64,000 bases of DNA from WHSP01 sp040905505 (GCA_040905505.1 JBBDRL010000108.1:5905-69904); one strand, 5' to 3'; shown: positions 1 to 9,063, counted from the stretch's first letter. The notes: generated by a model not told the origin, from the sequence alone. A program made the numbers and translations.

Positions 1-1146
1 GCCCCCTTGCCGATCGTCGATCGCCACGTAGATGAACCCGTCCGGCCCCTGCCGCACGTCGCGGATACGCTGTCCGTACTCGCGCAGCAGCGGGTCGCGG
101 ATGCGGCCGACGCGCTGGAGGTCTTCGCCGTCGAGCGGCACGAGCGCGAGCTGCCGGCCGACGAGGCCACCCATCAGAACCTGCCCCTGAAGCTGTGGGA
201 ATGCGTCGCCGCTGTAGACGGCGAGCCCGGAGGTACCGATCGAAGGGGTGAAGTAATGGATCGGCTCCTCCATGTCGTCCCGCCTGATGGCTGCGTGAAT
301 CGGTGTGCCGCCGTACTCGCGGCCGTAGCCGACCACCGGCCAGCCGTAATTGCGGCCGGGGAGGATCAGGTTCAGCTCGTCGCCACCCTGCGGCCCGTGC
401 TCGCTCTCCCAGAGGTCGCCGGTCTCAGGATGGAACGTGAGCCCCTGCGGGCTGCGGTGTCCGTAGCTCCAGATCTCCGGCAGCGCGTTCGCCTGGCCGA
501 CGAACGGGTTGTCCTCGGGGACCCGCCCGTCGTCGTGCAGCCGCACGATCGTGCCGCGGTGGTTCGAGAGGTCCTGCGCGCCGTGGCTCTCCAACGTCCC
601 CGGCTCCGACGGCTGCATGCGATCGCCGATGGTGATGAAGAGGTAGCCCTCGTCGTCGAACGCGAGGCGGGAGCCGTAATGCCCGCCGGTGGTGCCCCAG
701 GCCTGTGCCTCGAAGATCTCCTCGACGTCGATCAGGCGCTGCCCGTCCAACCTGCCGCGCACGACCGCCGTCGTGCCCTCGCTGCCATCGGCGTTCGGCT
801 TCGAGAAGCTGAGGTAGACGAGGCGGTTGTTCTCGAACTCGGGATGCAGCGCCACATCGAGCAGACCACCCTGCCCCGACGCGCGGACCTCGGGCGTACC
901 CGCGATCGGCTCGGGCTGGAGGACGCCGTCACGCACGATCCGCAGCCGTCCGACCTTCTCGGTCAGCAGCATGTCGCCGTCGGGCAGGAAGGCCATCGAC
1001 CAGGGGCCGTCGAGACCCTCGGCGACGGTGACGACGCGGTAGGGGCCGGCGGCCGAGTCGAAGACGGGCGCCTGCGGCTGGGCCAGCGCGGGGGCGCCCG
1101 CCGCGAGGGCCACGCCGGCGATGGAAGCGATCAGTGTCCGGGACAT
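1..1146 (-). CDS. PQQ-dependent sugar dehydrogenase, C-terminus cut by window edge
   Basis: The minus strand reads openly from an ATG at 1146 to base 1, giving 382 residues without a stop, so the 3' end lies outside the window. The first 22 residues form a signal peptide ending near ALAQP. The mature part matches soluble aldose sugar dehydrogenases of the GdhB/YliI family: GPWSMAFLPDGDMLLTEKVG, GGLLDVALHPEF, GYGREYGGT and ESEHGPQGGDELN are the expected six-bladed propeller signatures. By family knowledge it oxidises sugars or aldehydes in the periplasm with PQQ. GGAGGA sits just upstream of the ATG. A cytochrome-containing lipoprotein precedes it on the same strand and could accept electrons, which is inference. 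Opposite-strand reading frames here are shadows. Confidence 0.9.
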   Translation of the reverse strand, partial: MSRTLIASIAGVALAAGAPALAQPQAPVFDSAAGPYRVVTVAEGLDGPWSMAFLPDGDMLLTEKVGRLRIVRDGVLQPEPIAGTPEVRASGQGGLLDVALHPEFENNRLVYLSFSKPNADGSEGTTAVVRGRLDGQRLIDVEEIFEAQAWGTTGGHYGSRLAFDDEGYLFITIGDRMQPSEPGTLESHGAQDLSNHRGTIVRLHDDGRVPEDNPFVGQANALPEIWSYGHRSPQGLTFHPETGDLWESEHGPQGGDELNLILPGRNYGWPVVGYGREYGGTPIHAAIRRDDMEEPIHYFTPSIGTSGLAVYSGDAFPQLQGQVLMGGLVGRQLALVPLDGEDLQRVGRIRDPLLREYGQRIRDVRQGPDGFIYVAIDDRQGG

Positions 1147-1253
1147 CGTTGTCCTCCGTGCAAAGGGGTCAGTGTACCGGTAGCGGTTCGAATCGGGCCG
1201 GCGACCGGTCGCGGGGACCTGAACGATTGAAGGCAGCGACGGCGGCTCCGTGC

Positions 1254-3431
1254 CTACTTCGCCAACGGGTCCGGCCGCAACTGGAACTGGACGACCTTAC
1301 TCGACGTCCCCTGCCCGCCCTCCATGTGGAAGGGCGCGCGGGTGCTGACGGTCGCCCACAGCCCCCGCCCCTTCCAGCCCGCCTCCGGGTCGTCGATCCG
1401 CCCGTCCATCCACTTGGTGAAGAAGCCGTTGGGATACGGCACGCGCAGGGTCACCCACTCGCCGTCCTGGAGGGCCAGCAGCCCCTCGGCGCCGTTGCCC
1501 GTGTTGATCGGAACGTTCTCGCCTAAACCGAGGGTGTTGAACTGGTCGACCCAGGTGTAGTAGCTGGCCTCCGCACTGCCCGACGTCTCCACGCCGCGCA
1601 CCTGGGGCAGCGGCTCCGTGTGAAACGTCCACCCCTCGGGGCAGTGCTGGCCGGTGGCATCCGGCCCGTTGAGCGGGGCGGTACACCTGCGGCGGTCGAA
1701 GCTGGCCATGTGCCCGCTGGCGAGGGCCGCCCAGTACACGCCGTTACGGTCGACGTCGCCACCGCGCGGGCTGAAGCCCTCGACCGGGTTTCCGTCGGCA
1801 TCCAGCGGGAGCTCGTAGACCTCCGTGAGCGCCGTGGCCGGCGGATCGTCGCCGGGTTCGAGGCGGATGACGGCGCCGGGGAAGCCGAGCTGGGTGCCCC
1901 ACACGGACCCGTCCGGCGCGGGGGCGACGGCGTAGAAGGCGCCGCTGTAGCGCCTGTCCCTGGCCGCATCTAGCGGCTCGTCGGGCTCGGTGTAGTCGTC
2001 CCGGACACCATTGCCGTTCGTGTCCATGATGAGCGCCGTCCACCCCTGAGCGGCCTCCTCGTCGCCCGTCTCCTCGAGCACCCGTGTATTGAGCCATCCG
2101 ACGACCTGCCCGCCGCCGCTGGTCCAGAGCGTGTTGTCCGCGTCCTCGGCGAACATCAGGTGGTGGGTCCCGAAGCAGGTCCCCACGTGCAGGATCTCGC
2201 CAGTGGCCGGGTCGTACATGGCCAGGTGACGGCCCGCGGAGTCCAGCGGATAGCGCGCCGCCGACGGGTGGTCCGAGCCCTCGCGGCAGAACTCCGGGTT
2301 GTCGCGCGGCCGCACCGCCGACGTGAGCCACACCCTCCCTCGCTGGTCGAGCATCGGATTGTGAACGTTGTTCCGGCTCGTCCAGATCGCCTCGTCCCCC
2401 CAGTAGGGCGATGGCGCCGTGACCTGCTCGGAGGCGGCACGCGGGGTGGCGGGGTCGCGGAGCGTCATTGGTACCTGGCTGGCGATGTGCGTCGCCGGAT
2501 CGAGAACCGGGACGTAGTCGGCGCTCGCCTCGAGCGCGCCGTAGACCGGGCCGCCGGCGTTCACCGTCGGGTCGCGCCGGTCGGTCGAGGCGACGTCGTG
2601 CAGGTAGGCCTTCGGGTCCGCCCAGTCCCACAGCGTCACCACCACGTTCCGCTCGACGCCCTGCGGCCGCGGCGGCGCGGGCGGAACTTCGCCGGCCTCG
2701 ATGCGGTCCGTCCAGTCGGCGAACACCTCGAGCGCTCTCTGCGTCCCCAGCCGGCTCACGCCGCCCACCATGCTCCCGCCCGCCTGACCCGACTGGATCC
2801 GGCGTGCCCACGCGTCGACCGAGTTGTCGTGCGCGGCGGCGAACTCCGCCGGCATCTCGCGCGTCCCGATGCTCCCCATCTGGTGACACGCCATGCACCC
2901 ACCCGACTTCACGCTTCGCAGCCATTCGGCCTGGCTATGCACGTCAGGGTTGATGCCGTTCCCCTCGCCGCCGGTGCCGGGAAACTCGTCGGCGGCGGGC
3001 ATCTCCATCAGCGAGAACCAGTAGCCGGCGGGATAGTATTGCGCCGCGTCGCGCTCGTTCGCGGCGGTCACGGCCTCCAGGTCGAGCGTCGCGCCCGGCG
3101 CGGCCTGGACCTTCGGCGAGTCCACCAGACCGTAGCCGCGTACCCAGACGTCGTAGTTCGCCGGCGGCAGGTCCGGCAGCGCGAAACGCCCGGCGTCGTC
3201 GGTGACCACGATCTTCACGTAGTTCGTCGGCAGGTCTCTCGTCTCGGCGATCACCCAGACCCCCGCCTCCGGCCCATTCGAGCCCGTCACCACGCCCCCG
3301 ATGTCGTCTCCATCGACGGCAACCGCACCCGCGTCCATGCTGCCGAGGTCCGCGCACCCCGCGATCGCACTGATCGCGAGCGCAGCCGTCACGACCGCTA
3401 GCGAACGCTGCTTCTGATAATGTCTGCTCAT
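1254..3431 (-). CDS. Lipoprotein: regulatory-like domain, haem c site and propeller
   Basis: 725 residues. The signal peptide ends in a lipobox-like IAGC near residue 26. Residues about 40-115 form a carboxypeptidase-regulatory-like beta-sandwich (GGVVTGSNGPEAGVWVIAET). A single haem c motif CMACH follows near residue 179. The C-terminal two thirds resemble streptogramin-lyase/NHL-type beta-propellers (VWGTQLGFPGAVIRL, GDVDRNGVYWAALASGHMA). Such fusions are common in Acidobacteriota and Gemmatimonadota and often sit beside PQQ enzymes. Likely periplasmic and redox active, but the substrate is unknown. There is no Shine-Dalgarno: the start codon lies 4 bases from an array of eight heptamers (3436-3491), so its leader seems to have been replaced by repeat DNA. 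Confidence 0.85.
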   Translation of the reverse strand: MSRHYQKQRSLAVVTAALAISAIAGCADLGSMDAGAVAVDGDDIGGVVTGSNGPEAGVWVIAETRDLPTNYVKIVVTDDAGRFALPDLPPANYDVWVRGYGLVDSPKVQAAPGATLDLEAVTAANERDAAQYYPAGYWFSLMEMPAADEFPGTGGEGNGINPDVHSQAEWLRSVKSGGCMACHQMGSIGTREMPAEFAAAHDNSVDAWARRIQSGQAGGSMVGGVSRLGTQRALEVFADWTDRIEAGEVPPAPPRPQGVERNVVVTLWDWADPKAYLHDVASTDRRDPTVNAGGPVYGALEASADYVPVLDPATHIASQVPMTLRDPATPRAASEQVTAPSPYWGDEAIWTSRNNVHNPMLDQRGRVWLTSAVRPRDNPEFCREGSDHPSAARYPLDSAGRHLAMYDPATGEILHVGTCFGTHHLMFAEDADNTLWTSGGGQVVGWLNTRVLEETGDEEAAQGWTALIMDTNGNGVRDDYTEPDEPLDAARDRRYSGAFYAVAPAPDGSVWGTQLGFPGAVIRLEPGDDPPATALTEVYELPLDADGNPVEGFSPRGGDVDRNGVYWAALASGHMASFDRRRCTAPLNGPDATGQHCPEGWTFHTEPLPQVRGVETSGSAEASYYTWVDQFNTLGLGENVPINTGNGAEGLLALQDGEWVTLRVPYPNGFFTKWMDGRIDDPEAGWKGRGLWATVSTRAPFHMEGGQGTSSKVVQFQLRPDPLAK

Positions 3432-3435
3432 GATG

Positions 3436-3491
3436 GGGGTCAGGGGTCAGGGGTCAGGGGTCAGGGGTCAGGGGTCAGGGGTCAGGGGTCA
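3436..3491. repeat. Tandem heptamer array, (GGGGTCA)x8
   Basis: Eight perfect copies of GGGGTCA occur head to tail directly upstream of the minus-strand start at 3431. A second, looser patch at 3540-3567 repeats GACCACC and ends CCCTGACCC, the reverse complement of the heptamer theme, so the whole intergenic stretch is mosaic repeat with an inverted character. It lies between two same-strand genes and encodes nothing convincing. Confidence 0.9.
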
Positions 3492-3571
3492 GCAGGGCCT
3501 GAAGGACGGCGTGGTGCTCGCGCGGTCCTCACTGACCACCGACCACCGACCACCGATCCCTGACCCGTGCC

Positions 3572-4402
3572 TCAATGCGTCATCGCATACAGAAAGGTGT
3601 TCGCCGCAACCTGGTAGGCATACGTCGAGTACTGAAGGGGGTAGCGGGCATCCTCGGCCCATTCCCAGGCGTCGCCGATGTCGGTGTTGAAGTTGATGAC
3701 GACCATCAGCCGCCCGTCCTCGTCGAAGATGCCGCGGACGTAGGGAACCGTCCCGCCGTTCTGGGACGTCCGCCCCCGCCGGGCATTATTGATGCTCGGG
3801 ACCTGCACGATCTCATCGACCAGGTACATCGTCGAGAAGATCGGGTGATCGAGCGGGATGTCGACGATCTCGTGCTCCGGCAGCACACGGCGGATCTCCT
3901 GCTCCCAGTTGGCCCACTCCCAGGTCCCCCAGAAGTCGTCGACCATCACGAAGCCGCCGCGCAGCAGATAATCCCGCAGCCCTTCGGCCTCCGATTCCCG
4001 TAGCCGCATGCCGCCGACCTCGAGGATGTAGAGGAAGGGAAAGCGGCGGAGATCGGGATCGTCGAGGGCCACATAGTTCTCGCGGGGGGATACGTCGGTC
4101 AGCGTGAGGCGGCGGATGACGGAGGCGATCCAGCGGTCGGCCTGCGGCGCATCCGTGGACCAGCTCCGTCGTGAGCCGCTGAACATCCCGCGAGTGAAGT
4201 AGAAGCTGTGGACGAGGTCCTCCTCGGCCAGTCCGCGAGCGATCCAGCTCTGCGTGGGCGTGTCGGTGACCGCCGCGTCCTCGGCCGGCGAGGTCGTCAG
4301 CAGACCCGGGTCGTACCACGACGCGGCGAGTGATGCTGCCGCCACGCCGGACGTCAGGAGCACGGACGCAACGAAATGCTTGCCGCCGAACGGAAAGGCC
4401 AT
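3572..4402 (-). CDS. DUF4159 domain protein
   Basis: 276 residues from the ATG at 4402, chosen because AGGAG lies 7 bases upstream; a longer open frame exists but has no such site. A hydrophobic N-terminal segment (about residues 10-28) suggests export or membrane anchoring. The body has the DUF4159 look: HSFYFTRGMFSG, FPFLYILEVGGMRL, LRDYLLRGGFVMVDDFWG, VLPEHEIVDIPLDHPIFSTMY. The fold is a class I glutamine-amidotransferase-like alpha/beta layer, and function is unknown. It precedes the haem/propeller lipoprotein on the same strand and is divergent from the NHL lipoprotein at 4606, with a 203-bp shared upstream region. Confidence 0.85.
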   Translation of the reverse strand: MAFPFGGKHFVASVLLTSGVAAASLAASWYDPGLLTTSPAEDAAVTDTPTQSWIARGLAEEDLVHSFYFTRGMFSGSRRSWSTDAPQADRWIASVIRRLTLTDVSPRENYVALDDPDLRRFPFLYILEVGGMRLRESEAEGLRDYLLRGGFVMVDDFWGTWEWANWEQEIRRVLPEHEIVDIPLDHPIFSTMYLVDEIVQVPSINNARRGRTSQNGGTVPYVRGIFDEDGRLMVVINFNTDIGDAWEWAEDARYPLQYSTYAYQVAANTFLYAMTH

Positions 4403-4605
4403 GAAGCGTCTCCTCTCGAGTCGAGCCAGGGGTGCTCGCAACAGCGGACGAGTCTGCAATATCGCGCGTTGCGGGCGCCCGCAAAAGGATGGTTCGCAGA
4501 CCCGCCGCAACTCGCTCCTTGTCCGCCCGCGGGCCGAGCTTCATCTTCCCTGTGACCTCACCGCTGCCGAGAAGCGGTGTCAGAACCCCACCCGAAGGAG
4601 TTGCC

Positions 4606-5781
4606 ATGTCCCCGTCCGATCGCGCGAAAGCCACGACTTTACTGGGCGCCGCCCTACTGCTGGTGGGATGCGGGGGCGCGGGCGACGAGACGTCCGCCGA
4701 AGCGGGAGCCGCGGCCCTCGAAGAGGCCGCATCCTTCATGCTCCCGCCCACCGGCACGACCGGCACACCGGCGGACGACGTGCCCGACCCTGCGCTGAAC
4801 GGCCTCCCCAATCCCAACCCGACCGTCGTCACCAACTGGGGGCCGCTCCCCGATGGGCGCGAGTGGGGTAGCACGGCCGGGGTCGATATCGGACCCGACG
4901 GCCACGTCTGGGCGTACGACCGCTGCGGCGGCGGGCTCGACGGCGGCTGCGACGCCAACCCCGTCGACCCGATCTTCAAGTTCGACCGCAACACCGGTGA
5001 GATCCTGACCAGCTTCGGCGCCGGCCTCTTCGTCACACCCCACGGCCTGCACGTCGACGACGACGGCAACGTCTGGGTGACGGACTTCGCGGGCAACGAC
5101 GCTGGGACGAAGGGGCATCAGGTGATCAAGTTCAGCCCCGAGGGTGAGGTCCTGATGCGGCTGGGCGAGGCCGGCGTGGCGGGCACCGCTCCGGGACAAT
5201 TCAATCAGCCCACGGACGTGATCACGGCGCCGAACGGCGACATCTTCGTCTCCGACGGGCACAGCGGCCAGAGCGGGAACCCGCCCGCCGACGCAACGGG
5301 CCGGATCATCAAGTTCACGCCCGACGGCGAGTACGTCACCGAATGGGGGACTATCGGGAATGCTCCCGGCCAGTTCCGCACGCCGCATGCGATGGCCTTC
5401 GACTCCCAGGGCCGCCTCTTCGTCGCCGATCGCGGGAACCACCGGATCCAGATCTTCGACCAGGACGGCAACCACCTCGATTCGTACTACCAGTTCAGCC
5501 GAATCAGCGACATCTTCATCACGCCTGACGACATGCTGTACGCCGTCGACTCCGAGACGCGTGAGGAAAACCACCCGGGCTGGATCACCGGCATCCGCAT
5601 CGGCAACGCCACGGCCGACGCGGTCACCGCCTTCATCCCGCCCCACGAGTGGGCGGACCGACCGGAGGGCGTCGCCGGTGAGGGCGTCGCGGTCGACGCG
5701 GACGGCCACGTCTACGTCGCGGAAGGCCCCGGCTCGCGCCCGGCAGTCGACGGCGGGCTGACGAAGTACGTGAGGGAGTAG
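4606..5781 (+). CDS. NHL-repeat beta-propeller lipoprotein, PAL-lyase-like
   Basis: 391 residues. The ATG at 4606 is preceded by GAAGGAG, favouring it over an in-frame upstream extension. The signal peptide ends in LVGC at about residue 21, a clear lipobox. The mature protein has repeated NHL blades: DIGPDGHVWAYDRCGG, GLHVDDDGNVWVTDFAGND, QFNQPTDVITAPNGDIFVSD, HAMAFDSQGRLFVADRGNHR, VAVDADGHVYVAEG. The order and the WAYDRCG segment resemble peptidyl-alpha-hydroxyglycine alpha-amidating lyase-like bacterial proteins. Catalysis is not shown; a binding or scaffolding role is equally possible. It is probably anchored in the periplasmic face of a membrane. Confidence 0.85.
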   Translation: MSPSDRAKATTLLGAALLLVGCGGAGDETSAEAGAAALEEAASFMLPPTGTTGTPADDVPDPALNGLPNPNPTVVTNWGPLPDGREWGSTAGVDIGPDGHVWAYDRCGGGLDGGCDANPVDPIFKFDRNTGEILTSFGAGLFVTPHGLHVDDDGNVWVTDFAGNDAGTKGHQVIKFSPEGEVLMRLGEAGVAGTAPGQFNQPTDVITAPNGDIFVSDGHSGQSGNPPADATGRIIKFTPDGEYVTEWGTIGNAPGQFRTPHAMAFDSQGRLFVADRGNHRIQIFDQDGNHLDSYYQFSRISDIFITPDDMLYAVDSETREENHPGWITGIRIGNATADAVTAFIPPHEWADRPEGVAGEGVAVDADGHVYVAEGPGSRPAVDGGLTKYVRE

Positions 5782-5804
5782 GCGACGGTAACAGTCAACA
5801 GGTA

Positions 5805-5871
5805 ACAGTCTACGGTCGACAGATACGGAACGGTCTTCGAATTCGGCAGCGCCTGCCGAACTGTAGACTGT
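5805..5871. repeat. Nested inverted repeat after the NHL gene
   Basis: An outer pair ACAGTCTAC (5805-5813) and GTAGACTGT (5863-5871) encloses a tight hairpin TTCGGCAG-CGC-CTGCCGAA (5842-5860). The flanks are a patchwork of ACAGTC, GTCGAC and CAACAG words. It could act as a terminator for the gene ending at 5781, although there is no T run. A mobile palindromic repeat is the alternative. Confidence 0.6.
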
Positions 5872-5889
5872 CGACTGTAGGCTTTCCCC

Positions 5890-6279
5890 ATGCGCCCTCT
5901 CCACTGGATCAATCTCGTCCTGCTCGGCGCGCTGCTGATCGGCAGTGCGCTGCTCTGGCCGACGTTGCCGGAGCGAGTCCCCGGGCATTTCGGGGCCAGC
6001 GGCGAGGTCACACGTTGGGAGCCGGTCTCCCTCACTTCGTGGTTCCTGCCGCTGGCGATCGCCTGTTCGATCGTGGCGATGAACTACGGGGTCGCACGGC
6101 TCATCCCGCGCTGACCTCACCTCATCAACCTTCCCGAAAAGAAGGCCTTCCTCGAGCTGACCCCGGACCGGCGGGCGCCGGTGATCATCCGCATGCATGA
6201 GTTCCTCTACGGCCTCACGAGCATGATGATCGTCCTCTTCGGCTTCACTCAGTGGATGACCTACCGGGCCGCGGTGAGT
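5890..6279 (+). pseudogene. DUF1648 membrane protein with in-frame TGA, 3' end lost
   Basis: The frame opens at ATG 5890 with a membrane segment and the DUF1648 signature LPERVPGHFGASGEVTRW, then a second membrane segment, and hits TGA at 6112-6114. The same frame continues at once with PHLINLPEKKAFLELTPDR and a membrane segment ending FGFTQWMTY. In intact relatives this INLP...K block directly follows the second membrane segment, so one codon change (TGA, followed by C) has split a single protein. After about 6270 the similarity ends, and the frame would run into the antisense end of the next gene. A nonsense mutation with 3' truncation is most likely; a sequencing error at the TGA is possible. 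Confidence 0.75.
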
Positions 6280-6308
6280 GCCGATCAGGTGCCGACCCGG
6301 GCCGACCC

Positions 6309-7265
6309 TCAGTCGGCCACGGTCGCCAACGCAGCCGCGGGGAGCCCGACCTCGCCGGCCCAGTCGAGATATATCCGCAGCATGTCGCGCGTCTGGTCGC
6401 CCACCTTGGTGAAGTGGACGCGCAGATAGGTCTCCAGATCGAAGGGCGCGGCAAGCGGTGCGGTGCGGAGGAGGGCGCGAATCGTGGAGGTGTGTGCCGC
6501 AAGGCGAAGGGCGAGGGGCGGCTGTACGCCACGGCGGCCGCCGACGATGCGCATCGCTTCACGGCTCGCGCGCGTCGCCAGCGCCAGGTGCTCGCCACGG
6601 CGAAACTCGTGGAACCGCCAGTCCGCCCGCTCCAACTCCGAGATCAGCGGAATCAGGAGAGCGGCGCCGAAGGCCGCGCGCTCCGGCGCGTTCGGATCGT
6701 GTCGGGCGGGGAGCCCGCCGCTGTTGAGGGACTCGACGACCCCTGCAACCCTCTCCGCCGGTCCGCTCATCGGACTGGCCGAGAGCGGCGGCAGCCAGTA
6801 CGCAACGCCCGGCTCCGGAAACCGCGCCTCGCCGGGCAAGGGGGCGCGATAGCCGATGAGGGTTATGGTCCCCTGCACCACCCGGTCCTCCGGCACCGTT
6901 GCGCGCACGAAGTCCCGATCTTGGGGGCCGGGCTGGAGCAGGACGATCGTCGCGTCGCCCACCACCGCCGCCAGCCCGGCGAACCAATCGCCGGCTCGTA
7001 GCGCGGTCGAGGACATGGTCAGGTAGACCTGGTTCCATGACTCGCGCGATACCTCTTCGACACTGTCGTAAACGCTGTATTCGTCGAAACGCTCAGGTTC
7101 CGACCGGCGCCCGGGCAGGCGGTTCAGCGGGTAAAGCGTCAGGCCGGCCCGCGTCGCCCCGGCGTGCTCGGGCTTCACCAGGAATCCGACCGTCGCTCCT
7201 CCGCGCGCCAGGTGGTATCCATGAACCTGACCGACGACTCCGGCACCGACGACGAGAGCTTTCAT
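6309..7265 (-). CDS. Ketopantoate reductase-like NADP-binding protein
   Basis: 318 residues from ATG 7265. The N-terminus carries the Rossmann motif VVGAGVVGQVHGYHLA, followed by ...GATVGFLVKPEHAG, typical of the PanE/ApbA family, and the length fits. A C-terminal helical domain follows. The family reduces 2-ketopantoate to pantoate for CoA synthesis, but many members act on other substrates and the C-terminal active-site residues are not clear by eye. No strong Shine-Dalgarno is visible. The same frame stays open upstream to 7577 but reads like non-coding sequence, so the Rossmann methionine was chosen. Confidence 0.75.
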   Translation of the reverse strand: MKALVVGAGVVGQVHGYHLARGGATVGFLVKPEHAGATRAGLTLYPLNRLPGRRSEPERFDEYSVYDSVEEVSRESWNQVYLTMSSTALRAGDWFAGLAAVVGDATIVLLQPGPQDRDFVRATVPEDRVVQGTITLIGYRAPLPGEARFPEPGVAYWLPPLSASPMSGPAERVAGVVESLNSGGLPARHDPNAPERAAFGAALLIPLISELERADWRFHEFRRGEHLALATRASREAMRIVGGRRGVQPPLALRLAAHTSTIRALLRTAPLAAPFDLETYLRVHFTKVGDQTRDMLRIYLDWAGEVGLPAAALATVAD

Positions 7266-7791
7266 CCCCGGATGATGATCCGCGCGGGCCGGGGTGGCAA
7301 GGCGGGCGGCACGGAGACCGCTGCAAAAGGATCGATATAGGGAACCGCCGCTGGCGGGTCGCCGACGATGGCCTCGGGATCGATGACCGGTGGGTAACCC
7401 GCCGAGCTGCGTCACGATCTCCGTCGACCGCGACGAGACGGTGCCGATCGTCGTCTCGGCGTCACCCGGAGCGCGCGTCATCTCACCGTCAATCGTGCGC
7501 GTCGCCCTACCCACCGCTTCCACGACGTCACCCGCGCCCGTCCCGATCGCGGTCTGCGCCTTGACGACGCGCTTCATGCGGCGATCCGAGCGGGTGTCGA
7601 ACGGAGTTCGCCGTCGCTCACGTGGCGTCCAGCGTCGCCGTGATCGATCCGCTGGGACGGGCGGGGGCGCGCCCGCGGGCCGTCCCCCACGGTGCGCGAG
7701 CCCCGCTCCAGCATCGGCCCGCGTGACGCGCGGCCGTCCGCACTCTAGTATGTAGACCGCAGCCCGAGATCATCTACAGCAGAAGCGATTG
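7266..7791. other. Intergenic stretch without a supported gene
   Basis: 526 bases between the divergent reductase (minus) and sensor kinase (plus). Open frames exist on both strands, including a minus frame continuous with the reductase, but none shows recognisable domains or a good ribosome site. Promoters for both neighbours are expected here; I could not single out a convincing one. Confidence 0.5.
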
Positions 7792-9063
7792 ATGGATCAG
7801 AGCGCCTCCAGTTTCGAACATTTCGCCGCGGAGCGGCTGAATCGCGACAGTGAACGGATCGCCCAAAACTGGGTCGACGTGCTGTCCTCCCAGCTCGGCG
7901 TACGCCCCCGGCGCGTCCTGCCCACGAAGGAGCTGCTCAACTGCCTCCCCGAGGTCCTGAGCCGCGCCTCCGAGTTCCTCGTCGCGCCGGACGACGAGAA
8001 GCTCACGATGGAGCGCTTCATCACCGACGACCTCCGCGAGCTCGCCCGCCTGCGCCGCGAGCAGGGCTTCGACGTTCAGGAGGTGATCCGGGAATTCCAC
8101 GAGCTCGCTCAGATCCTCGACGCCATCGTGCTGGAGTGGATCGACGACTACCCTCGGACGGCCGATCCCATCGCGATCGCACACGTCGTCAGCCGCCTGA
8201 ACCGCGTCCCCCTTTTGATGGGAGAGATCACACTCGCGACGTTCCGGGACGAGGAGCAGCAGAGCCGCCACGCCTCCGCCCGACAGCTTCGTGATTTCGC
8301 CGAGATGCTCATTCACCAGATCAAGACGCCGCTCGGGGCCGCCGAGGGCGCGGCACTCCTACTCGAGAACGACGAACTGGCGGACGATCCCGAGGCGCGC
8401 CGGAGTTTCGCGGGGCTCATCCGCCGCAACCTGTCTCGCGCCCGCAACATCGTCGAGGACGTCCACGAGCTTACCATCGCCCAACATTCGAAGGCCAGTG
8501 CGGGGCGGTTCGTCCCGCTCAGCGAGATCCTCGACGAGGTGCTGGATGAACTCCGCCCCCTGCTGGATGAGCACGACGTCAGCGTCGACCTGCGCGGGCC
8601 CATCACGGATGTGGCGGTCGATGCTTCGCGGGTCGAGATCATTCTGCTCAACCTCATCAGTAACGCGGTCAAGTACTCGGACCCCGAAGCGGCGGAGCGC
8701 TGGGTGCGGATCAGGTCCACCGGCTCGCCGGAGTCCGACGCCTGGTGGATCGAGATCGCGGACAACGGTCTCGGCATCCCGCCGGACGTGCACGACAAGA
8801 TCTTCGACAGATTCGTCCGTGCTCACCCGTCCCGCGCCGAAGGTAGCGGCCTGGGCCTATCGATCGTGTGGGAGGCGGTGCAGCAGCTCGGCAGCGAGGT
8901 CAGCCTCGAGAGCGAGCCCGGACGCGGTTCCACTTTCCGCGTCAGGCTCCCCCAGCCCGCGCGGCCCTCGGACCCTGGCGACGAGAGCGATGCGACCGAC
9001 ACTGGGGAAAGCTACGGGGAGGTCGAGGAAGACGGGGAGCCCACCGACGATCCGCGAGCGTAG
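7792..9063 (+). CDS. Sensor histidine kinase with RsbRD-like N-terminal domain
   Basis: 423 residues from ATG 7792 (a TTG lies one codon earlier). Residues about 10-165 are all-helical (ERIAQNWVDVLSSQLG, LRREQGFDVQEVIREFHELA), like the RsbT co-antagonist RsbRD N-terminal fold. The HisKA helix has IHQIKTPLGAAEGA, with histidine near residue 178. The ATPase domain shows the N box NLISNAVKYS, G1 DNGLGIPP and G2 GSGLGLSIV, so it should be active. There is no membrane segment, so it is probably cytosolic and senses a small ligand or stress through the helical bundle. The C-terminus is an acidic tail. No response regulator is adjacent. Confidence 0.9.
   Translation: MDQSASSFEHFAAERLNRDSERIAQNWVDVLSSQLGVRPRRVLPTKELLNCLPEVLSRASEFLVAPDDEKLTMERFITDDLRELARLRREQGFDVQEVIREFHELAQILDAIVLEWIDDYPRTADPIAIAHVVSRLNRVPLLMGEITLATFRDEEQQSRHASARQLRDFAEMLIHQIKTPLGAAEGAALLLENDELADDPEARRSFAGLIRRNLSRARNIVEDVHELTIAQHSKASAGRFVPLSEILDEVLDELRPLLDEHDVSVDLRGPITDVAVDASRVEIILLNLISNAVKYSDPEAAERWVRIRSTGSPESDAWWIEIADNGLGIPPDVHDKIFDRFVRAHPSRAEGSGLGLSIVWEAVQQLGSEVSLESEPGRGSTFRVRLPQPARPSDPGDESDATDTGESYGEVEEDGEPTDDPRA

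Noticed and set aside
1175..1205. GGTTCGAATC in the gap between the first two genes, tRNA-like
   Set aside because: No matching stems of a full tRNA on either strand; chance T-loop match.
7..1230. Long plus-strand open frame over the PQQ dehydrogenase
   Set aside because: The minus frame carries a signal peptide and family motifs; the plus frame is a GC-rich shadow.
6109..6160. TGA in the DUF1648 gene as a selenocysteine codon
   Set aside because: No convincing selenocysteine-insertion hairpin follows and the family has no conserved Cys at this place.
7390..7755. Plus-strand 121-codon open frame before the sensor kinase
   Set aside because: No domain, no ribosome site, and low-complexity Ser/Arg/Pro composition typical of shadow frames.
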